This document shows positions 8,663 to 17,565 of a DNA stretch of 64,000 nt, in pieces (within the stretch, counting starts at the first letter, position 1; each line of letters starts with the position of its first letter). The DNA lies in contig NZ_CP080999.1 of assembly GCF_019645855.1 (NCBI RefSeq), forward strand, positions 2,604,001-2,668,000. The letters are read 5' to 3'. This stretch comes from Mycobacterium malmoense. Lineage in GTDB: Bacteria > Actinomycetota > Actinomycetes > Mycobacteriales > Mycobacteriaceae. The position numbers were made by a program, and so were the translations under genes. The notes below the pieces were generated by a model that saw only the letters and a program-made list of their open reading frames with translations, did no database searches and was not told the DNA's origin.

Positions 8663-9085
8663 ATGGATATCGCAATTTCGACACCGCTGCATACCTCTTT
8701 CGACGACGCGGTCACGCGGACCCGCGAGGCACTTGCGGAGCAGGGTTTTGGCGTGCTGACCGAGATCGACGTGAAGGCCACGCTGAAAGCCAAGCTGGGC
8801 CAAGACATTGAGGACTACCTGATCCTGGGCGCCTGCAACCCGCCGCTGGCGCATCGCGCGGTGCAGGCGAATCGCCAGATCGGCCTGCTGCTGCCGTGCA
8901 ACGTCGTGGTGCGCGCCGATCCTGATCACGCCGGCACGGTGCTGGTCGAAGCAATGAATCCCGGGCTGCTGGTGGAGGTCACCGGCGAGCCGGAACTGCG
9001 TCCGGTGGCCGAGGAGGTCACCGCGAGGCTGAAAGCGGCGATCGACTCACTCAAGCGCGGTTCGCCGGTGACCGCCGGCGAATAG
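8663..9085 (+). CDS. DUF302 domain protein
   Basis: A 140-residue protein made of a single DUF302 domain: N-terminal TSFDDAVTRTREALAEQGFGVLTEIDV, central YLILGACNPPLAHRAV, then LLPCNVVV. DUF302 proteins are frequent neighbours of CsoR/CstR-type repressors, often in sulfur or oxidative-stress loci, but their biochemical activity is not settled. Two cysteines (in GACNPP and LLPCNV) are retained in the positions usual for the sulfur-linked group. The ATG at 8663 has a strong TAGGAGGG site. It is cotranscribed with the repressor (37-bp gap). Confidence 0.85.
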   Translation: MDIAISTPLHTSFDDAVTRTREALAEQGFGVLTEIDVKATLKAKLGQDIEDYLILGACNPPLAHRAVQANRQIGLLLPCNVVVRADPDHAGTVLVEAMNPGLLVEVTGEPELRPVAEEVTARLKAAIDSLKRGSPVTAGE

Positions 9086-9116
9086 TCGCGGGGACGGCGG
9101 GCCCACGCGGGTGTAA

Positions 9117-9132
9117 ATACCCATAGGGGTAT
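9117..9132. promoter_or_regulatory. Operator 3, inverted repeat ATACCC-N4-GGGTAT
   Basis: A second perfect 6-4-6 copy, 12 bp upstream of the AhpD-like start codon. Its spacer is ATAG, and a TATATGAT-like -10 overlaps its right arm. It suggests that the AhpD-like gene also has its own regulated promoter. Confidence 0.72.
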
Positions 9133-9143
9133 ATGATGGCGGT

Positions 9144-9500
9144 ATGTCAGACCAACATCATCACCACGAAATCCTCGACGACCTGCTGCCTCAGCACCGC
9201 GCGCTGCGCCAGCAAATTCCCGAGGTTTACAAGGGATTTGCGGCCCTGAGCGGCGCAGCCCTTACCGACGGAGCGCTCAGCCGCAAGGTCAAAGAGCTCA
9301 TGGCACTGGCGATTGGGGTCGTTCAGGGCTGCGATGGATGTATCGCATCGCACGCCCAGGCGGCTGCGCGCGCCGGCGCCACGCCGGAGGAAGCCGCGGA
9401 GGCCATCGGCGTCACGATCCTCATGCACGGCGGCCCGGCGACCATTCACGGCGCCCGCGCTTATACGGCGTTTTGCGAGTTCGCCGACGCCCAGTCGTAG
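9144..9500 (+). CDS. AhpD-like carboxymuconolactone decarboxylase family protein
   Basis: A 118-residue CMD/AhpD-fold protein. The redox motif C63-DG-C66 is followed by H70 (GCDGCIASH), as in alkylhydroperoxidase AhpD, where the cysteine pair reduces peroxidatic partners. The N-terminus has four consecutive histidines, which may bind metal or be incidental. It belongs to the same regulated group as the CstR-like repressor and thioredoxin, so a peroxidase or sulfur-transfer role under thiol stress is the best reading. M. tuberculosis Rv1767 appears to be of the same type. Confidence 0.88.
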   Translation: MSDQHHHHEILDDLLPQHRALRQQIPEVYKGFAALSGAALTDGALSRKVKELMALAIGVVQGCDGCIASHAQAAARAGATPEEAAEAIGVTILMHGGPATIHGARAYTAFCEFADAQS

Positions 9501-9700
9501 CGGTCCGCCATCCCACACATCCCGTTCGCCGACATGCTGGCACCACCGTCAGCGAGGTGCCGCCACATTGGCCGAAGCACGATCGTCGTGCAGATCAATC
9601 TGGGCGATGATCGCGGCAAACGGGTCGCTTAGGTCACCCGAGTCCAAGCCGTTTCTGAGCCACATGGAATAGGCGCGAGTGTGACGAAGCTTGATGAAGC

Positions 9701-10654
9701 ATGACGTTCATGACGTCGCCCTTGCGCGTCGGGATCATGCTGCCCAGCCGTGAAACCGCCATGACGGGACAGCACGACGCCCGCGGGTTGATCAAGTTCG
9801 CAACGGATGCTGAAGACGGTGGATTCGACTCGGTATGGGTCGGTGACTCGCTGCTGGCGCGCACCCGCGTCGAGCCGCTATCGATCCTGTCCGCCGTTGC
9901 CGCGGTGACGAGCCGGGTGACGTTGGGAACCGCCGCCTTGATCGCACCGCTGCGCCATCCGCTACTCGCGGCGGCACAAGTCGCCAGCGTCGACCAGATC
10001 AGCGGGGGTCGTCTCGTCGTCGGGCTCGGCTCAGGCTCTCCGCTACCGGAGAGCCGGCGCGAATTCGACGCCGTCGACGTGCCTTTCGCTGCCCGCGGTG
10101 CCCGACTCGATGAGACTGTGGCCCTGTGGCGGCAGGCCTGGGATGAGCAAGGCCGGTTTGCGGGCAGGTTCTGGCGTATCGAGGATCTCGCCGGCGCGCT
10201 TCCCACGGTCAAGCCCAAGGGTCCGCCGCTGTGGCTGGCGGGCGGTGACTCGGCCAAAGTGATTGAGCGGGTGGCGAACACCTACGACGGGTGGCTTCCC
10301 TACCTGCCCGACGCCGACGCCTACCGTCGCGCCTGGGAACAGATCGCCCAGCGAGCGGTCAGGCCCATCACGCCGGCGCTATATGCCACGGTGAACCTCA
10401 ACGGCGACCATGCCCGGGCCCGCGAGGAGCTCGACACGTACACCCGGCTGTATTACCGTCAGCCGATCGACGTAATGAGTAATCTCCAGGCATTCCGCAG
10501 CGGCTCGGTGGAGGAGTGCCTGGACTGGCTGGGCCGTTACGTCGAGGCCGGCGCCAGGCACCTGATCCTGCGGATCGGTTCGCTGGATGCCCATCCCGAG
10601 ACGCTGGCGGAACGCCTGGTTCCCGCGCTGCGGACCCTCGACGCGTCCGTCTAG
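9701..10654 (+). CDS. LLM-class (luciferase-like) F420-dependent oxidoreductase
   Basis: A 317-residue TIM-barrel protein of the bacterial luciferase superfamily. Family segments include FATDAEDGGFDSVWVGDSLL near residue 32, LGTAALIAPLRHPLLAA, SGGRLVVGLGSG and PPLWLAGGDSAKV. In mycobacteria most such proteins use F420; FMN use is possible. The start at 9701 (or the ATG 9 bp later) gives the usual N-terminus LRVGIMLPS. It stands alone, with about 200 bp of non-coding sequence upstream in which I see no clear signal. The substrate is unknown. Confidence 0.85.
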   Translation: MTFMTSPLRVGIMLPSRETAMTGQHDARGLIKFATDAEDGGFDSVWVGDSLLARTRVEPLSILSAVAAVTSRVTLGTAALIAPLRHPLLAAAQVASVDQISGGRLVVGLGSGSPLPESRREFDAVDVPFAARGARLDETVALWRQAWDEQGRFAGRFWRIEDLAGALPTVKPKGPPLWLAGGDSAKVIERVANTYDGWLPYLPDADAYRRAWEQIAQRAVRPITPALYATVNLNGDHARAREELDTYTRLYYRQPIDVMSNLQAFRSGSVEECLDWLGRYVEAGARHLILRIGSLDAHPETLAERLVPALRTLDASV

Positions 10655-10684
10655 GCGCAAAGCCACCGCCCGAAAAGGTTCTTT

Positions 10685-10762
10685 ATGCTCAAACAACTCA
10701 CGCGCGTCCCCGCCGGTATCCAGGCGCTGGAGGCCGTCGGGACGGTCACGACCGACGACTAG
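10685..10762 (+). pseudogene. Truncated SpoIIAA-like (STAS-fold) gene remnant
   Basis: A 25-codon frame begins MLKQLTRVPAGIQALEAVG and ends at TVTTDD followed by TAG. It resembles the first strand and helix of SpoIIAA-like proteins, where a tyrosine usually follows the DD. The stop codon sits at that tyrosine position. No continuation is found downstream, so it appears to be a decayed start of such a gene. The similarity is short and judged from memory. Confidence 0.3.
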
Positions 10763-10963
10763 CCGCCAAGGGCGTCAAGTACCGGCGCGAAGCTCGTTGA
10801 TCCCGACCGGGCCTCGGGTGCTTGGCGAGTGACGACGATGCCGATCCTGCTTCCGTGACGAATGGCCCGAAGTCTCAGGACCAAAGTCACCAAAGTCATT
10901 GTGTGCCAATAATCTGCTGATCTTGCCCCGCCGCGAGCCGTACGTTTGTGCAAGGAGCACACG

Positions 10964-12328
10964 ATGACTCATTTCTTGCGCAACAGCGACGCCTTTACGT
11001 GGGCCATGGAAAGCGACCCACGGCTGCGCTCGACCGTGGTGAGCGTCGTGCTGCTGGATCGATCACCGGACTGGGACGCGGTGCGCGAACGATTCGACCT
11101 GATGAGTCGCACACTGCCCATGTTTCGGCAACGGGTGGTGCCGTCGCCGCCGCCTGCCCCACCCCGGTGGGAGTATGACCCGTACTTCGACCTCGACTAC
11201 CACATCCAGCGAGCCGTCGCCCCCGGGTCTGGCACGCTCGACGACGTACTCGAGATGGCCCGACTGGCCGAGATGCAGGACTTCGACCGGGCCAGGGCGC
11301 TGTGGGAGACAACGTTCATCGACGGCCTGGAAAACGGCGGTGCGGCCATGGTCTGCAAGTTCCACCATGCCCTCACCGATGGAATCGGCGGCGTGCAGAT
11401 CGCGATGATCCTGTTCAACCTTTCCGAGGAGCTGTACGAGCGCGAGCCCCTGCCGCCCGAGCCGGAGGCGTCCAGGCCGTCGTGGTCCAGCGGCTACCGA
11501 GACGCCTGGCGCTACGACACCGGGCTGATCGCGAATGCCTTGGCGAGCGCGGTTAAAGCGGCGCCGCGACTCGCATACGGCGGCGTTCGGCGGCCGGTTG
11601 CGACGGTCCGATCGGCGGCGGCCACCGCGGCATCGGTCTACCGGACGGTTCGGCCGATAAACCGGACCGGGTCTCCGCTGGTAACCGACCGCGGCCTGAG
11701 CCGGCGCCTGTTGGTGCACGAGGTGCCGATGACGCAACTTCGGGAAGCGGCGCACCGCTGTGGTGGGGCGCTAAACGACGCCTTCGTCGCCGGGGTGGCC
11801 GGTGGACTACGCCGATATCACGAGAAGCACGGCGTCGGGATCGGCGACCTGCATCTGACGATGCCGATCAGCTTGCGGACCGAGGCCGATGGCATCGGCG
11901 GAAACCGGATCACCCTCATGCGGTTCGACGTTCCCGTGGGCGAGGCCGACCCGGCGGCACGGATCAAAGCAATACACCAGCGCGCCGACGCGGTACGCGC
12001 CGAAAGGTCCCTGCCCTACACGCAGTTGATTGCCGGCGCTCTGAACCTGATGCCGCGCTGGTACATCGGTAGGGCTCTGCGCCACATCGATTTCCTCGCC
12101 AGCGATGTGCCGGGGGTGCCGGTTCAGGTCTTCCTGGGCGGCGCCCCGGTGCGTGCGCAATACGCGTTCGGCCCGACGATCGGCTCGGCGGTCAACGTCA
12201 CGTTGCTCACTTACGTCAATGTGTGCGCCCTGGGCATCGATGTCGATACCGTGGCGATACCTGACCACGACGTTTTTCACGAAGCCCTCGTCGCCGGTTT
12301 CGACGAAGTATTGGCGCTCGCAGGGTAA
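10964..12328 (+). CDS. Wax ester synthase/diacylglycerol O-acyltransferase (WS/DGAT)
   Basis: A 454-residue membrane-associated acyltransferase that would esterify diacylglycerol or alcohols with acyl-CoA to make storage lipid. The catalytic motif HHxxxDG is intact (H134 H135 ALT D139 G140). The N-terminus (HFLRNSDAFTWAMES) and the later segments LNDAFVAGVAGGLRRY and SDVPGVPVQVFLGG follow the family order. I used the ATG at 10964, with AAGGAG 6 nt upstream, rather than 10946. It is a single-gene unit. Slow-growing mycobacteria carry many paralogues, so no specific tgs name is given. Confidence 0.92.
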   Translation: MTHFLRNSDAFTWAMESDPRLRSTVVSVVLLDRSPDWDAVRERFDLMSRTLPMFRQRVVPSPPPAPPRWEYDPYFDLDYHIQRAVAPGSGTLDDVLEMARLAEMQDFDRARALWETTFIDGLENGGAAMVCKFHHALTDGIGGVQIAMILFNLSEELYEREPLPPEPEASRPSWSSGYRDAWRYDTGLIANALASAVKAAPRLAYGGVRRPVATVRSAAATAASVYRTVRPINRTGSPLVTDRGLSRRLLVHEVPMTQLREAAHRCGGALNDAFVAGVAGGLRRYHEKHGVGIGDLHLTMPISLRTEADGIGGNRITLMRFDVPVGEADPAARIKAIHQRADAVRAERSLPYTQLIAGALNLMPRWYIGRALRHIDFLASDVPGVPVQVFLGGAPVRAQYAFGPTIGSAVNVTLLTYVNVCALGIDVDTVAIPDHDVFHEALVAGFDEVLALAG

Positions 12329-12567
12329 TTCGGGCGCTAAGCCGGAGAATGCCAGGCTCGTGGGGTGGCAGCGGGCAGGTCCCGAAACGGTCACAGGTGC
12401 ATATCGATGTCCGCGACGGTCTGGCGCAACGGCACGAATCCACAAATCATGGCACAGTGCGCCTTTTCGGGGATCGCAGCCGCAAGCAATGCGCGGCTAT
12501 CGTCGATCCTCAATCCGCTATGTGGGGTAGCGGATTCCGTTGGGGCACAACAGGAGGTATCCGCAGC

Positions 12568-12858
12568 ATGATGGCGAACTGGGTTCCGGCCCAGACATCG
12601 TACGGTCCCAACTCTGGCCGCATTCTCGACACCGCGCGGGGCATTCTCATTGGCCTTCGCCGATGCACTTCGCATGCCGCTTTCGATGAATTGCACGGTG
12701 CGGCACAACGTCACAAGGTGCCGGTGTTCGCGATGGCCTGGGCGTTGGTGCATCTGGCGGGCGATGGTGAGAACACACCCAGCTTCATCGATGCGCAGTC
12801 CGCAGCTCGGCACGAGTGGGGTCCGCTGTTCGCCAGCTCGGCTACCGCGCCTTGTTGA
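12568..12858 (+). CDS. ANTAR-domain RNA-binding protein (stand-alone)
   Basis: A 96-residue protein with an ANTAR output domain and nothing else recognisable. The segment SGRILDTARGILIGLRRC is followed by AFDELHGAAQRHKVPVFAMAWALVHLAG, with the alternating hydrophobics and alanines of the three-helix ANTAR bundle. ANTAR proteins bind paired hexaloop hairpins in mRNA leaders and prevent termination. No GAF, PAS or receiver sensor domain is attached. I chose ATG 12568 because CAGGAGG lies 10 nt upstream and the longer in-frame extension has no domain-like sequence. The activating partner and RNA targets are not identifiable here. Confidence 0.8.
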   Translation: MMANWVPAQTSYGPNSGRILDTARGILIGLRRCTSHAAFDELHGAAQRHKVPVFAMAWALVHLAGDGENTPSFIDAQSAARHEWGPLFASSATAPC

Positions 12859-13079
12859 GGGCGATGAGGAACTTGGCGCGGCCGCGGTCCTGGGGGGTAC
12901 CGCGGCTGTCGCCAACTCTCACCGGCGCGACGGGCCAAAGGCCTTTCGGCCATGACGATTTCCCGCTTCAGCTGCACTGGTCGCCTCGCTGGCGGGGCGC
13001 CAAGCGTCTTCGAAGGAATCGAGGAGTTCCCGCCGTCACCCTCGGTCACGCGGTGAACCTGGTCCGGTGACGCGTCGCG

Positions 13080-14108
13080 CTATTGGCTCTTAACGGGCGC
13101 CCACAGGTCGACGGGCACGACTTCCTGCGCCCGTCCGTCAGAACCCAGTAGCCGCCCCCAGGACTTCACCGAGCGCAACACGACGCGCGTGTCTAGCACT
13201 GCCACACCTGGATATTCGTCGATAAGCCGGGAAATCACCGAGTCGAGTGCCGACGCGCGGTGGAGTTGCATCGTCACGAATAGATTGGCCGGTCCGCCTG
13301 CGGTCGCAACGCAGAACCGGGTCTCCGGATAGTGGACAAGCGCCCGCCCCACCGCGGCGGCCTGCGGCCATGCGACGCGAAGCTTGAGCGCTATCGCCGA
13401 CGGCCAGCCGGCTTCCACGCGCGCGAAATCCGTGCGGAATGCCAGCAATCCCGAGCGGGTCAGCAGACTCAGCCGGCGACGAACCACGGGTTCCGATCGG
13501 CCGAGCGTCACGGCCAGGTCCCGGAAGCTGAGTCGGCCGTCCCGTTGTAGCGCCAGGAACAGCTCGCGGTCGAAGTCATCGAACTCGTGCGCCGATCCGG
13601 TCTTGGGCGGCTCGGGAGTCACCGTGCGCACCTGGCCGGTGCTGAGGCCGCCCAGGCGCCAGCGGGTACCGCTGAACAAGTGCGTAATCAGCGCGGACTG
13701 GACCCGCCGTACTCCCGGGACCGCCGGCAGTGCTTCCACGATCAACTCGGACATCAGGGCCTGATCGGCGGCCACCAGCAAGGCGTACAAGTTGTCTTGG
13801 CCCGTCGTGATGTAGACGCTGAAGACGTGCGGCCTGGCGGCAAATTGGGCGGCGACCGAGTGCGCGGCGCCCGGTTCGCACTCGGCCTCAAAGAGTGCCG
13901 CCTTCGCCGGCAGCTGGGGCCCGATCGCCGAGGAAACCCACGCGCGCCCCGTCGAAACCAGGCGCCGCCACCGCCGCGCCGCGGTAACCGGCGAAATGCC
14001 GAGGACCTTGCCGAGTTCTTCGAAGCTCACCTGCGGATTGACGTGAAGCGCGTCCAGCAGCGCGACATCCACCTCGTCCACGCCGTCAATCACGGTGGCA
14101 ATTGTCAC
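13080..14108 (-). CDS. Lrp/AsnC-family transcriptional regulator (double-domain)
   Basis: A 342-residue regulator with two AsnC-type winged-helix segments in tandem. The first starts VDVALLDALHVNPQVSFEEL at about residue 12; the second starts FDRELFLALQRDGRLSFRDL near 178. Each is followed by an RAM-like sensor half. Most Lrp proteins have one unit, so this is the fused-dimer type seen in actinobacteria. It lies 91 bp from, and in the same direction as, the permuted CoA-transferase gene. It begins with GTG at 14108. The ligand is unknown. Confidence 0.85.
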   Translation of the reverse strand: MTIATVIDGVDEVDVALLDALHVNPQVSFEELGKVLGISPVTAARRWRRLVSTGRAWVSSAIGPQLPAKAALFEAECEPGAAHSVAAQFAARPHVFSVYITTGQDNLYALLVAADQALMSELIVEALPAVPGVRRVQSALITHLFSGTRWRLGGLSTGQVRTVTPEPPKTGSAHEFDDFDRELFLALQRDGRLSFRDLAVTLGRSEPVVRRRLSLLTRSGLLAFRTDFARVEAGWPSAIALKLRVAWPQAAAVGRALVHYPETRFCVATAGGPANLFVTMQLHRASALDSVISRLIDEYPGVAVLDTRVVLRSVKSWGRLLGSDGRAQEVVPVDLWAPVKSQ

Positions 14109-14199
14109 CCTTCGGCGACGGTTTCCCGCACAAAGACGCCGATTTCCATCGATTTCGGTCCGTACCGTCCCCGAATTCGGCTGGCAGATATCTGCCGCT

Positions 14200-15714
14200 C
14201 TATCTGCGCGACGTCATCGACGCGGTCCGCGGCGCCACCCTCGAGGAGGTGGGCCGCGCCGCGGGGTTGTCGATGCTGGCCCATTCGGGCCGGCATGACC
14301 CGCGGGGGACCAGGATCGGGTCCGGCCAGCGGGGCGGGGTGTGGCTGAAAGTGACTGGCGGGGCGAGCATGTGGACATCGCCCATGGGGCTGTCGGCGTC
14401 GTAGCTGGCCGGTTCGCGGATGGTGCGCTCCTTGTCGCGTCCGGCGTCGGCGGGGTCGACCAAGCCGAGCGTTTGATACCACATGGCGTTGCGGGTAAGG
14501 CTGACGGTGACGTGCCAGCTGCCGCCTTCGGTTTGTTGTTTGATCAGTCCGGCCGCGGCGCCGAGCGCGCCCATGTAGCCGGTGATGAAGTCGTTGATCA
14601 GGCCGGTGGGCGGTAATTGGGGCTGGTCTTGGCTGCCTTCGATGACCATCAATCCGGAGGCGGCCGAGCCGTTCATGTCGAAGCCGCCGCGGTGGGCCCA
14701 CGGCCCGGCCGATCCGTAGCAGGTGACCGAGACATGCACCAGGCCGGGGTGGGTACCGGCGAGCTCGTGGGGATCTATGCCGAGCTTTTCGAGTTTCAAG
14801 CCGCGGTGATTATTGACGACGACGTGGGCGTCGCGCAGTAGCCGGCCGACGTTGGCCTTGCCGGTGTCCTTGGTCAAATCCAGCCAGGCACTTCGGGATC
14901 CGATGTTGGCTTCGAAGTAAACCCAGTCGTGTTCGAAGTCGTTGGGGCGGGTCGCGCACAGCACGTCGGCGCCCTGCTCGGCCAGGACACGGCCCACCGT
15001 GGGTCCGGCCACGGCGTGGGTGAACGACAGCACGCGCACCCCGCCAAAGGGCCGATCGGATTCGCCGAGCTCGCGTGGTGGGGCGTCGCCGATGCGGGTC
15101 AACCCGATCACCGGCTGGGTGGCCAGGAAGGCCCCGTGCGGGTGGGCCAGCCACTCCTCGGGGCTGCGGGCCACGCATGCGGGCAGCCCGGCGTCGTTGG
15201 CGGCCTCTTCCAGCTCGAAGGCGTCCCAGCGGGCGAACGCCTGCGCGACTTTGCCGAAGTCGGGTGGCACGTCGAGGAATCGGCACCATTTGGCGGATTG
15301 GTGGGGATAGACGGCCGAGGCCATCACGGTGCGCCCGTCGCGGGTGCGGTAGGGAACGAGCGCGAACGGGTTGTCCAAAACCAGTGCGATCGACGGAAAC
15401 TCGCCCGCAAGGGTGGGATGCCAATAGAAGCTGGGGTTGATGTGATGCACTGCCTGCCGCAGGTCCAGGTGCAAATCCTGGCTCGGCCCGCCACGATGAC
15501 GGTGCAAGGTGGCCGCCGCCACGGCGTTGCCCATCATCGGGATGCCGATCGCCGCGGCCAGCCGATGACGGGCCGGGATGATCGGATCCCGTCCGGCAAA
15601 TGTCACGCGCCCGCCCGCATCGGCGGCCGACAGCCCGACGTCGGCAAGCAGATCATCAAGCGCGGCAGTCGGATTGAACATGGTATCGGGCATCAACGGG
15701 GCTACCTCAGTCAT
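14200..15714 (-). CDS. CoA-transferase family III protein with swapped domain order
   Basis: A 504-residue protein in which the usual CaiB order appears reversed. Residues about 50-230 resemble the second half of a family III transferase: LDLRQAVHHINPSFYW, then PYRTRDGRTVMASAVYP and AFELEEAANDAGLPA. From about 235 on, FGGVRVLSFTHAVAGPTVG, RVLAEQGADVLCATRP and GSRSAWLDLTKDTGK resemble the normal N-terminus. The ATG at 15714 has GGAAGGAGT upstream. The final 30 residues are low-similarity. Whether it transfers CoA or works as a racemase cannot be read from sequence. Confidence 0.85.
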   Translation of the reverse strand: MTEVAPLMPDTMFNPTAALDDLLADVGLSAADAGGRVTFAGRDPIIPARHRLAAAIGIPMMGNAVAAATLHRHRGGPSQDLHLDLRQAVHHINPSFYWHPTLAGEFPSIALVLDNPFALVPYRTRDGRTVMASAVYPHQSAKWCRFLDVPPDFGKVAQAFARWDAFELEEAANDAGLPACVARSPEEWLAHPHGAFLATQPVIGLTRIGDAPPRELGESDRPFGGVRVLSFTHAVAGPTVGRVLAEQGADVLCATRPNDFEHDWVYFEANIGSRSAWLDLTKDTGKANVGRLLRDAHVVVNNHRGLKLEKLGIDPHELAGTHPGLVHVSVTCYGSAGPWAHRGGFDMNGSAASGLMVIEGSQDQPQLPPTGLINDFITGYMGALGAAAGLIKQQTEGGSWHVTVSLTRNAMWYQTLGLVDPADAGRDKERTIREPASYDADSPMGDVHMLAPPVTFSHTPPRWPDPILVPRGSCRPEWASIDNPAARPTSSRVAPRTASMTSRR

Positions 15715-15928
15715 TCGTGACTCCTTCCCTGGACCGCACGGACATACACGCCGGAGGTGACTCGTTCGCCGCGACATGCTGATTCCACGCCGTCAGCATG
15801 GGAGCCGGGCGTTGCCGACCGGCAAAAGTGACGGAAAATGGCCGGAATCGACGGTGTGATGAAGGAAACAGTCGACGCGGCGGGTGCGGCCGTGTAGAAG
15901 GCCGACGACGCGCCCCGAGTGCCGTCGC

Positions 15929-16419
15929 ATGGTGCGTTATGCCATAGCGTCCGGGCTGGGCGGCGCGGTTATCGTCGGCCCGGTCTTGGGCGGCTCGTCG
16001 GACACTTCTGGGTGACCACCGGCATCGGAGCACTGGCGACACTGTCCGCGGCCACCGTCACCGTCGCGTTCCAGACCCTTCTCGACGTCTTGGGCATCGG
16101 CGTGACCGTGATCGTCTTCGTTATTCTCGGCAACCCTTCTGCCGGTGGCGCATATCAAGCCGCGCTGCTGCCGCCATTCTTCAGGGCGATCGGCATTGCC
16201 CTGCCCAACGGAGCCGGAACCCACGCCCTGCGTCGCATCGTCTACTTCGGCGGGCACGGCGTGCACACAGAGCTGATGGTGCTGGCCGCGGGAACGGCGC
16301 TGACCTCGCTGGCATCCAGGCTGCGGGTCCGTGGCGAATCGGTGGCAGCGCCCCCACGCGTCGCCACGCCAGTACGTGAGCCGGTCGTGAACTGGCCGGG
16401 GCTAGCCCGTGCGCGTTAA
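15929..16419 (+). pseudogene. Remnant of a membrane transport protein (C-terminal part)
   Basis: The first 25 codons (MVRYAIASGLGGAVIVGPVLG) are in one frame. The rest continues in another frame from about 15985 (VGHFWVTTGIGALATL, then FQTLLDVLGIGVTVIVFVILG). Together they look like the last three or four membrane spans of a DUF3533/ABC-2-type permease. The large extracytoplasmic N-terminal part is absent, and a frame change lies near 15985-15995. I call it a decayed fragment; the family assignment is tentative. Confidence 0.5.
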
Positions 16420-16478
16420 AAAGCTTCTGCCGCAACGTGATCGACGCAGTCGACAAGCCATCGGGCCGGCCGCCGCGC

Positions 16479-16928
16479 TTACGCGGATGGAGCCGGCGCG
16501 TGAACGGGACCGACCACAACGAACGCCTCGACCGCCGTGGCCTGCTCGAAACCCTCGACCTCCACCCGCCACTCGTAGATTCCTGGCTCCAAGGGGATTC
16601 CGGCCGGGATGTTGAGGGTGAGCGGCATGCGAACCGAAGTGCCGTGAATCGCCCCAGGGGGCCGGCCGGCCTCCGCCGCCAATTCAAAGGAGATCCGCTG
16701 GGGCCCATGTGTTCCCATCACCACCACCGGCTCGCCATCGGTGGTCAGTAGCTGGCAGGTCAGCTTGTGCTGTTTGTTGGTCTCGTCCCAGTCGATATCC
16801 AGGAACAACACCAAAGAGAAAGCGGGCGTTGGTGTTTGACACTGCCGCCACCCCAGCCCGAGGGCATGCACTTTTCCGGATTGGGCGTCGGCCTGCGCCG
16901 CGTCGGCCAGCAACAGGCTGATCTTCAT
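16479..16928 (-). CDS. DUF6941 family hypothetical protein
   Basis: A 149-residue soluble protein: MKISLLLADAAQADAQSGKV, then GLGWRQC and a beta-rich body ending in GIYEWRVEVEG. This arrangement is typical of the DUF6941 group, small immunoglobulin-like beta proteins found as single genes in actinobacteria. No catalytic motif or signal peptide is visible and the function is unknown. The 290 bases beyond its start (16929-17220) contain no gene I can support. Confidence 0.7.
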   Translation of the reverse strand: MKISLLLADAAQADAQSGKVHALGLGWRQCQTPTPAFSLVLFLDIDWDETNKQHKLTCQLLTTDGEPVVVMGTHGPQRISFELAAEAGRPPGAIHGTSVRMPLTLNIPAGIPLEPGIYEWRVEVEGFEQATAVEAFVVVGPVHAPAPSA

Positions 16929-17220
16929 GCGCCGGCCGGAGCCACGATCGACCTTCCGGCTGCCGCCGCCAGATCCTGTCCTACCATTGCCGCCGCCTCA
17001 CGAGTTCCACGAGATCCTTCCCCCGCTCTTGTCGGGGGGATATTACGCTTCGGCCAGACCAGCCACCCTGGCGCCACATGCTCACGGCCACCGACCGGCC
17101 TTCAGTGACTGTCTCGGGTGAACGCGGTTGCCGTTTCGCTCCGTCGAGCAACGACAGACGAGCGGGTCGACGTCAGTGCATTGTCCCCGCGGCGGAATGG
17201 GGATCAGCGCGCCGGCCGAG

Positions 17221-17565
17221 TTAGGCGTTGCCGGTCTTGCGGGCTGGGCCCTGACCCTCGCCGTTCAGCTTTTCGGGGCAGTACGCGGAGACCGCGATTG
17301 CCGCGAACTTGGCCGCGCCCTGACCCTCGAACCCTGGATTGCGGTCCTGCAGGTTCTTGACAATTTCCTCGCCGGTCATTCCCCCGTCGGCCAGATTGCA
17401 CACCGTTTTGCCGGCCGCTACCGCGCGGTCGGGGTTCATGTAGGTCAGCCCGGCTTGGCTGAGCGTGGTGAGGAAGGCTTGGTCCTTGCCATCGATGTCG
17501 GCGTGGGCCGGCGCGGCCGTGCCGATCACCACGGCGACACTTGCCAGCAGCAGTACGGGTCTCAT
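17221..17565 (-). CDS. DUF732 family secreted protein
   Basis: A 114-residue protein with an N-terminal signal peptide (MRPVLLLASVAVVIGTAAPAHA, cleavage after AHA). A DUF732 domain follows: DQAFLTTLSQAGLTYMNPDRAVAAGKTVC, then YCPEKL. The two cysteines (TVC and AYC) probably form the conserved disulfide of this mycobacterial family. Function is unknown. I used the ATG at 17565 because it places the signal peptide at the start. A second member of the family begins at 63861. Confidence 0.85.
   Translation of the reverse strand: MRPVLLLASVAVVIGTAAPAHADIDGKDQAFLTTLSQAGLTYMNPDRAVAAGKTVCNLADGGMTGEEIVKNLQDRNPGFEGQGAAKFAAIAVSAYCPEKLNGEGQGPARKTGNA

Noticed and set aside
12349..12567. Longer version of the ANTAR gene starting 73 codons upstream
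   Set aside because: The extra part shows no domain and lacks a ribosome site, whereas ATG 12568 has CAGGAGG at proper distance.
14102..14404. Plus-strand frame overlapping the start of the Lrp region and the CoA-transferase 3' end
   Set aside because: It is antisense to coding sequence over most of its length and has no similarity to known proteins.
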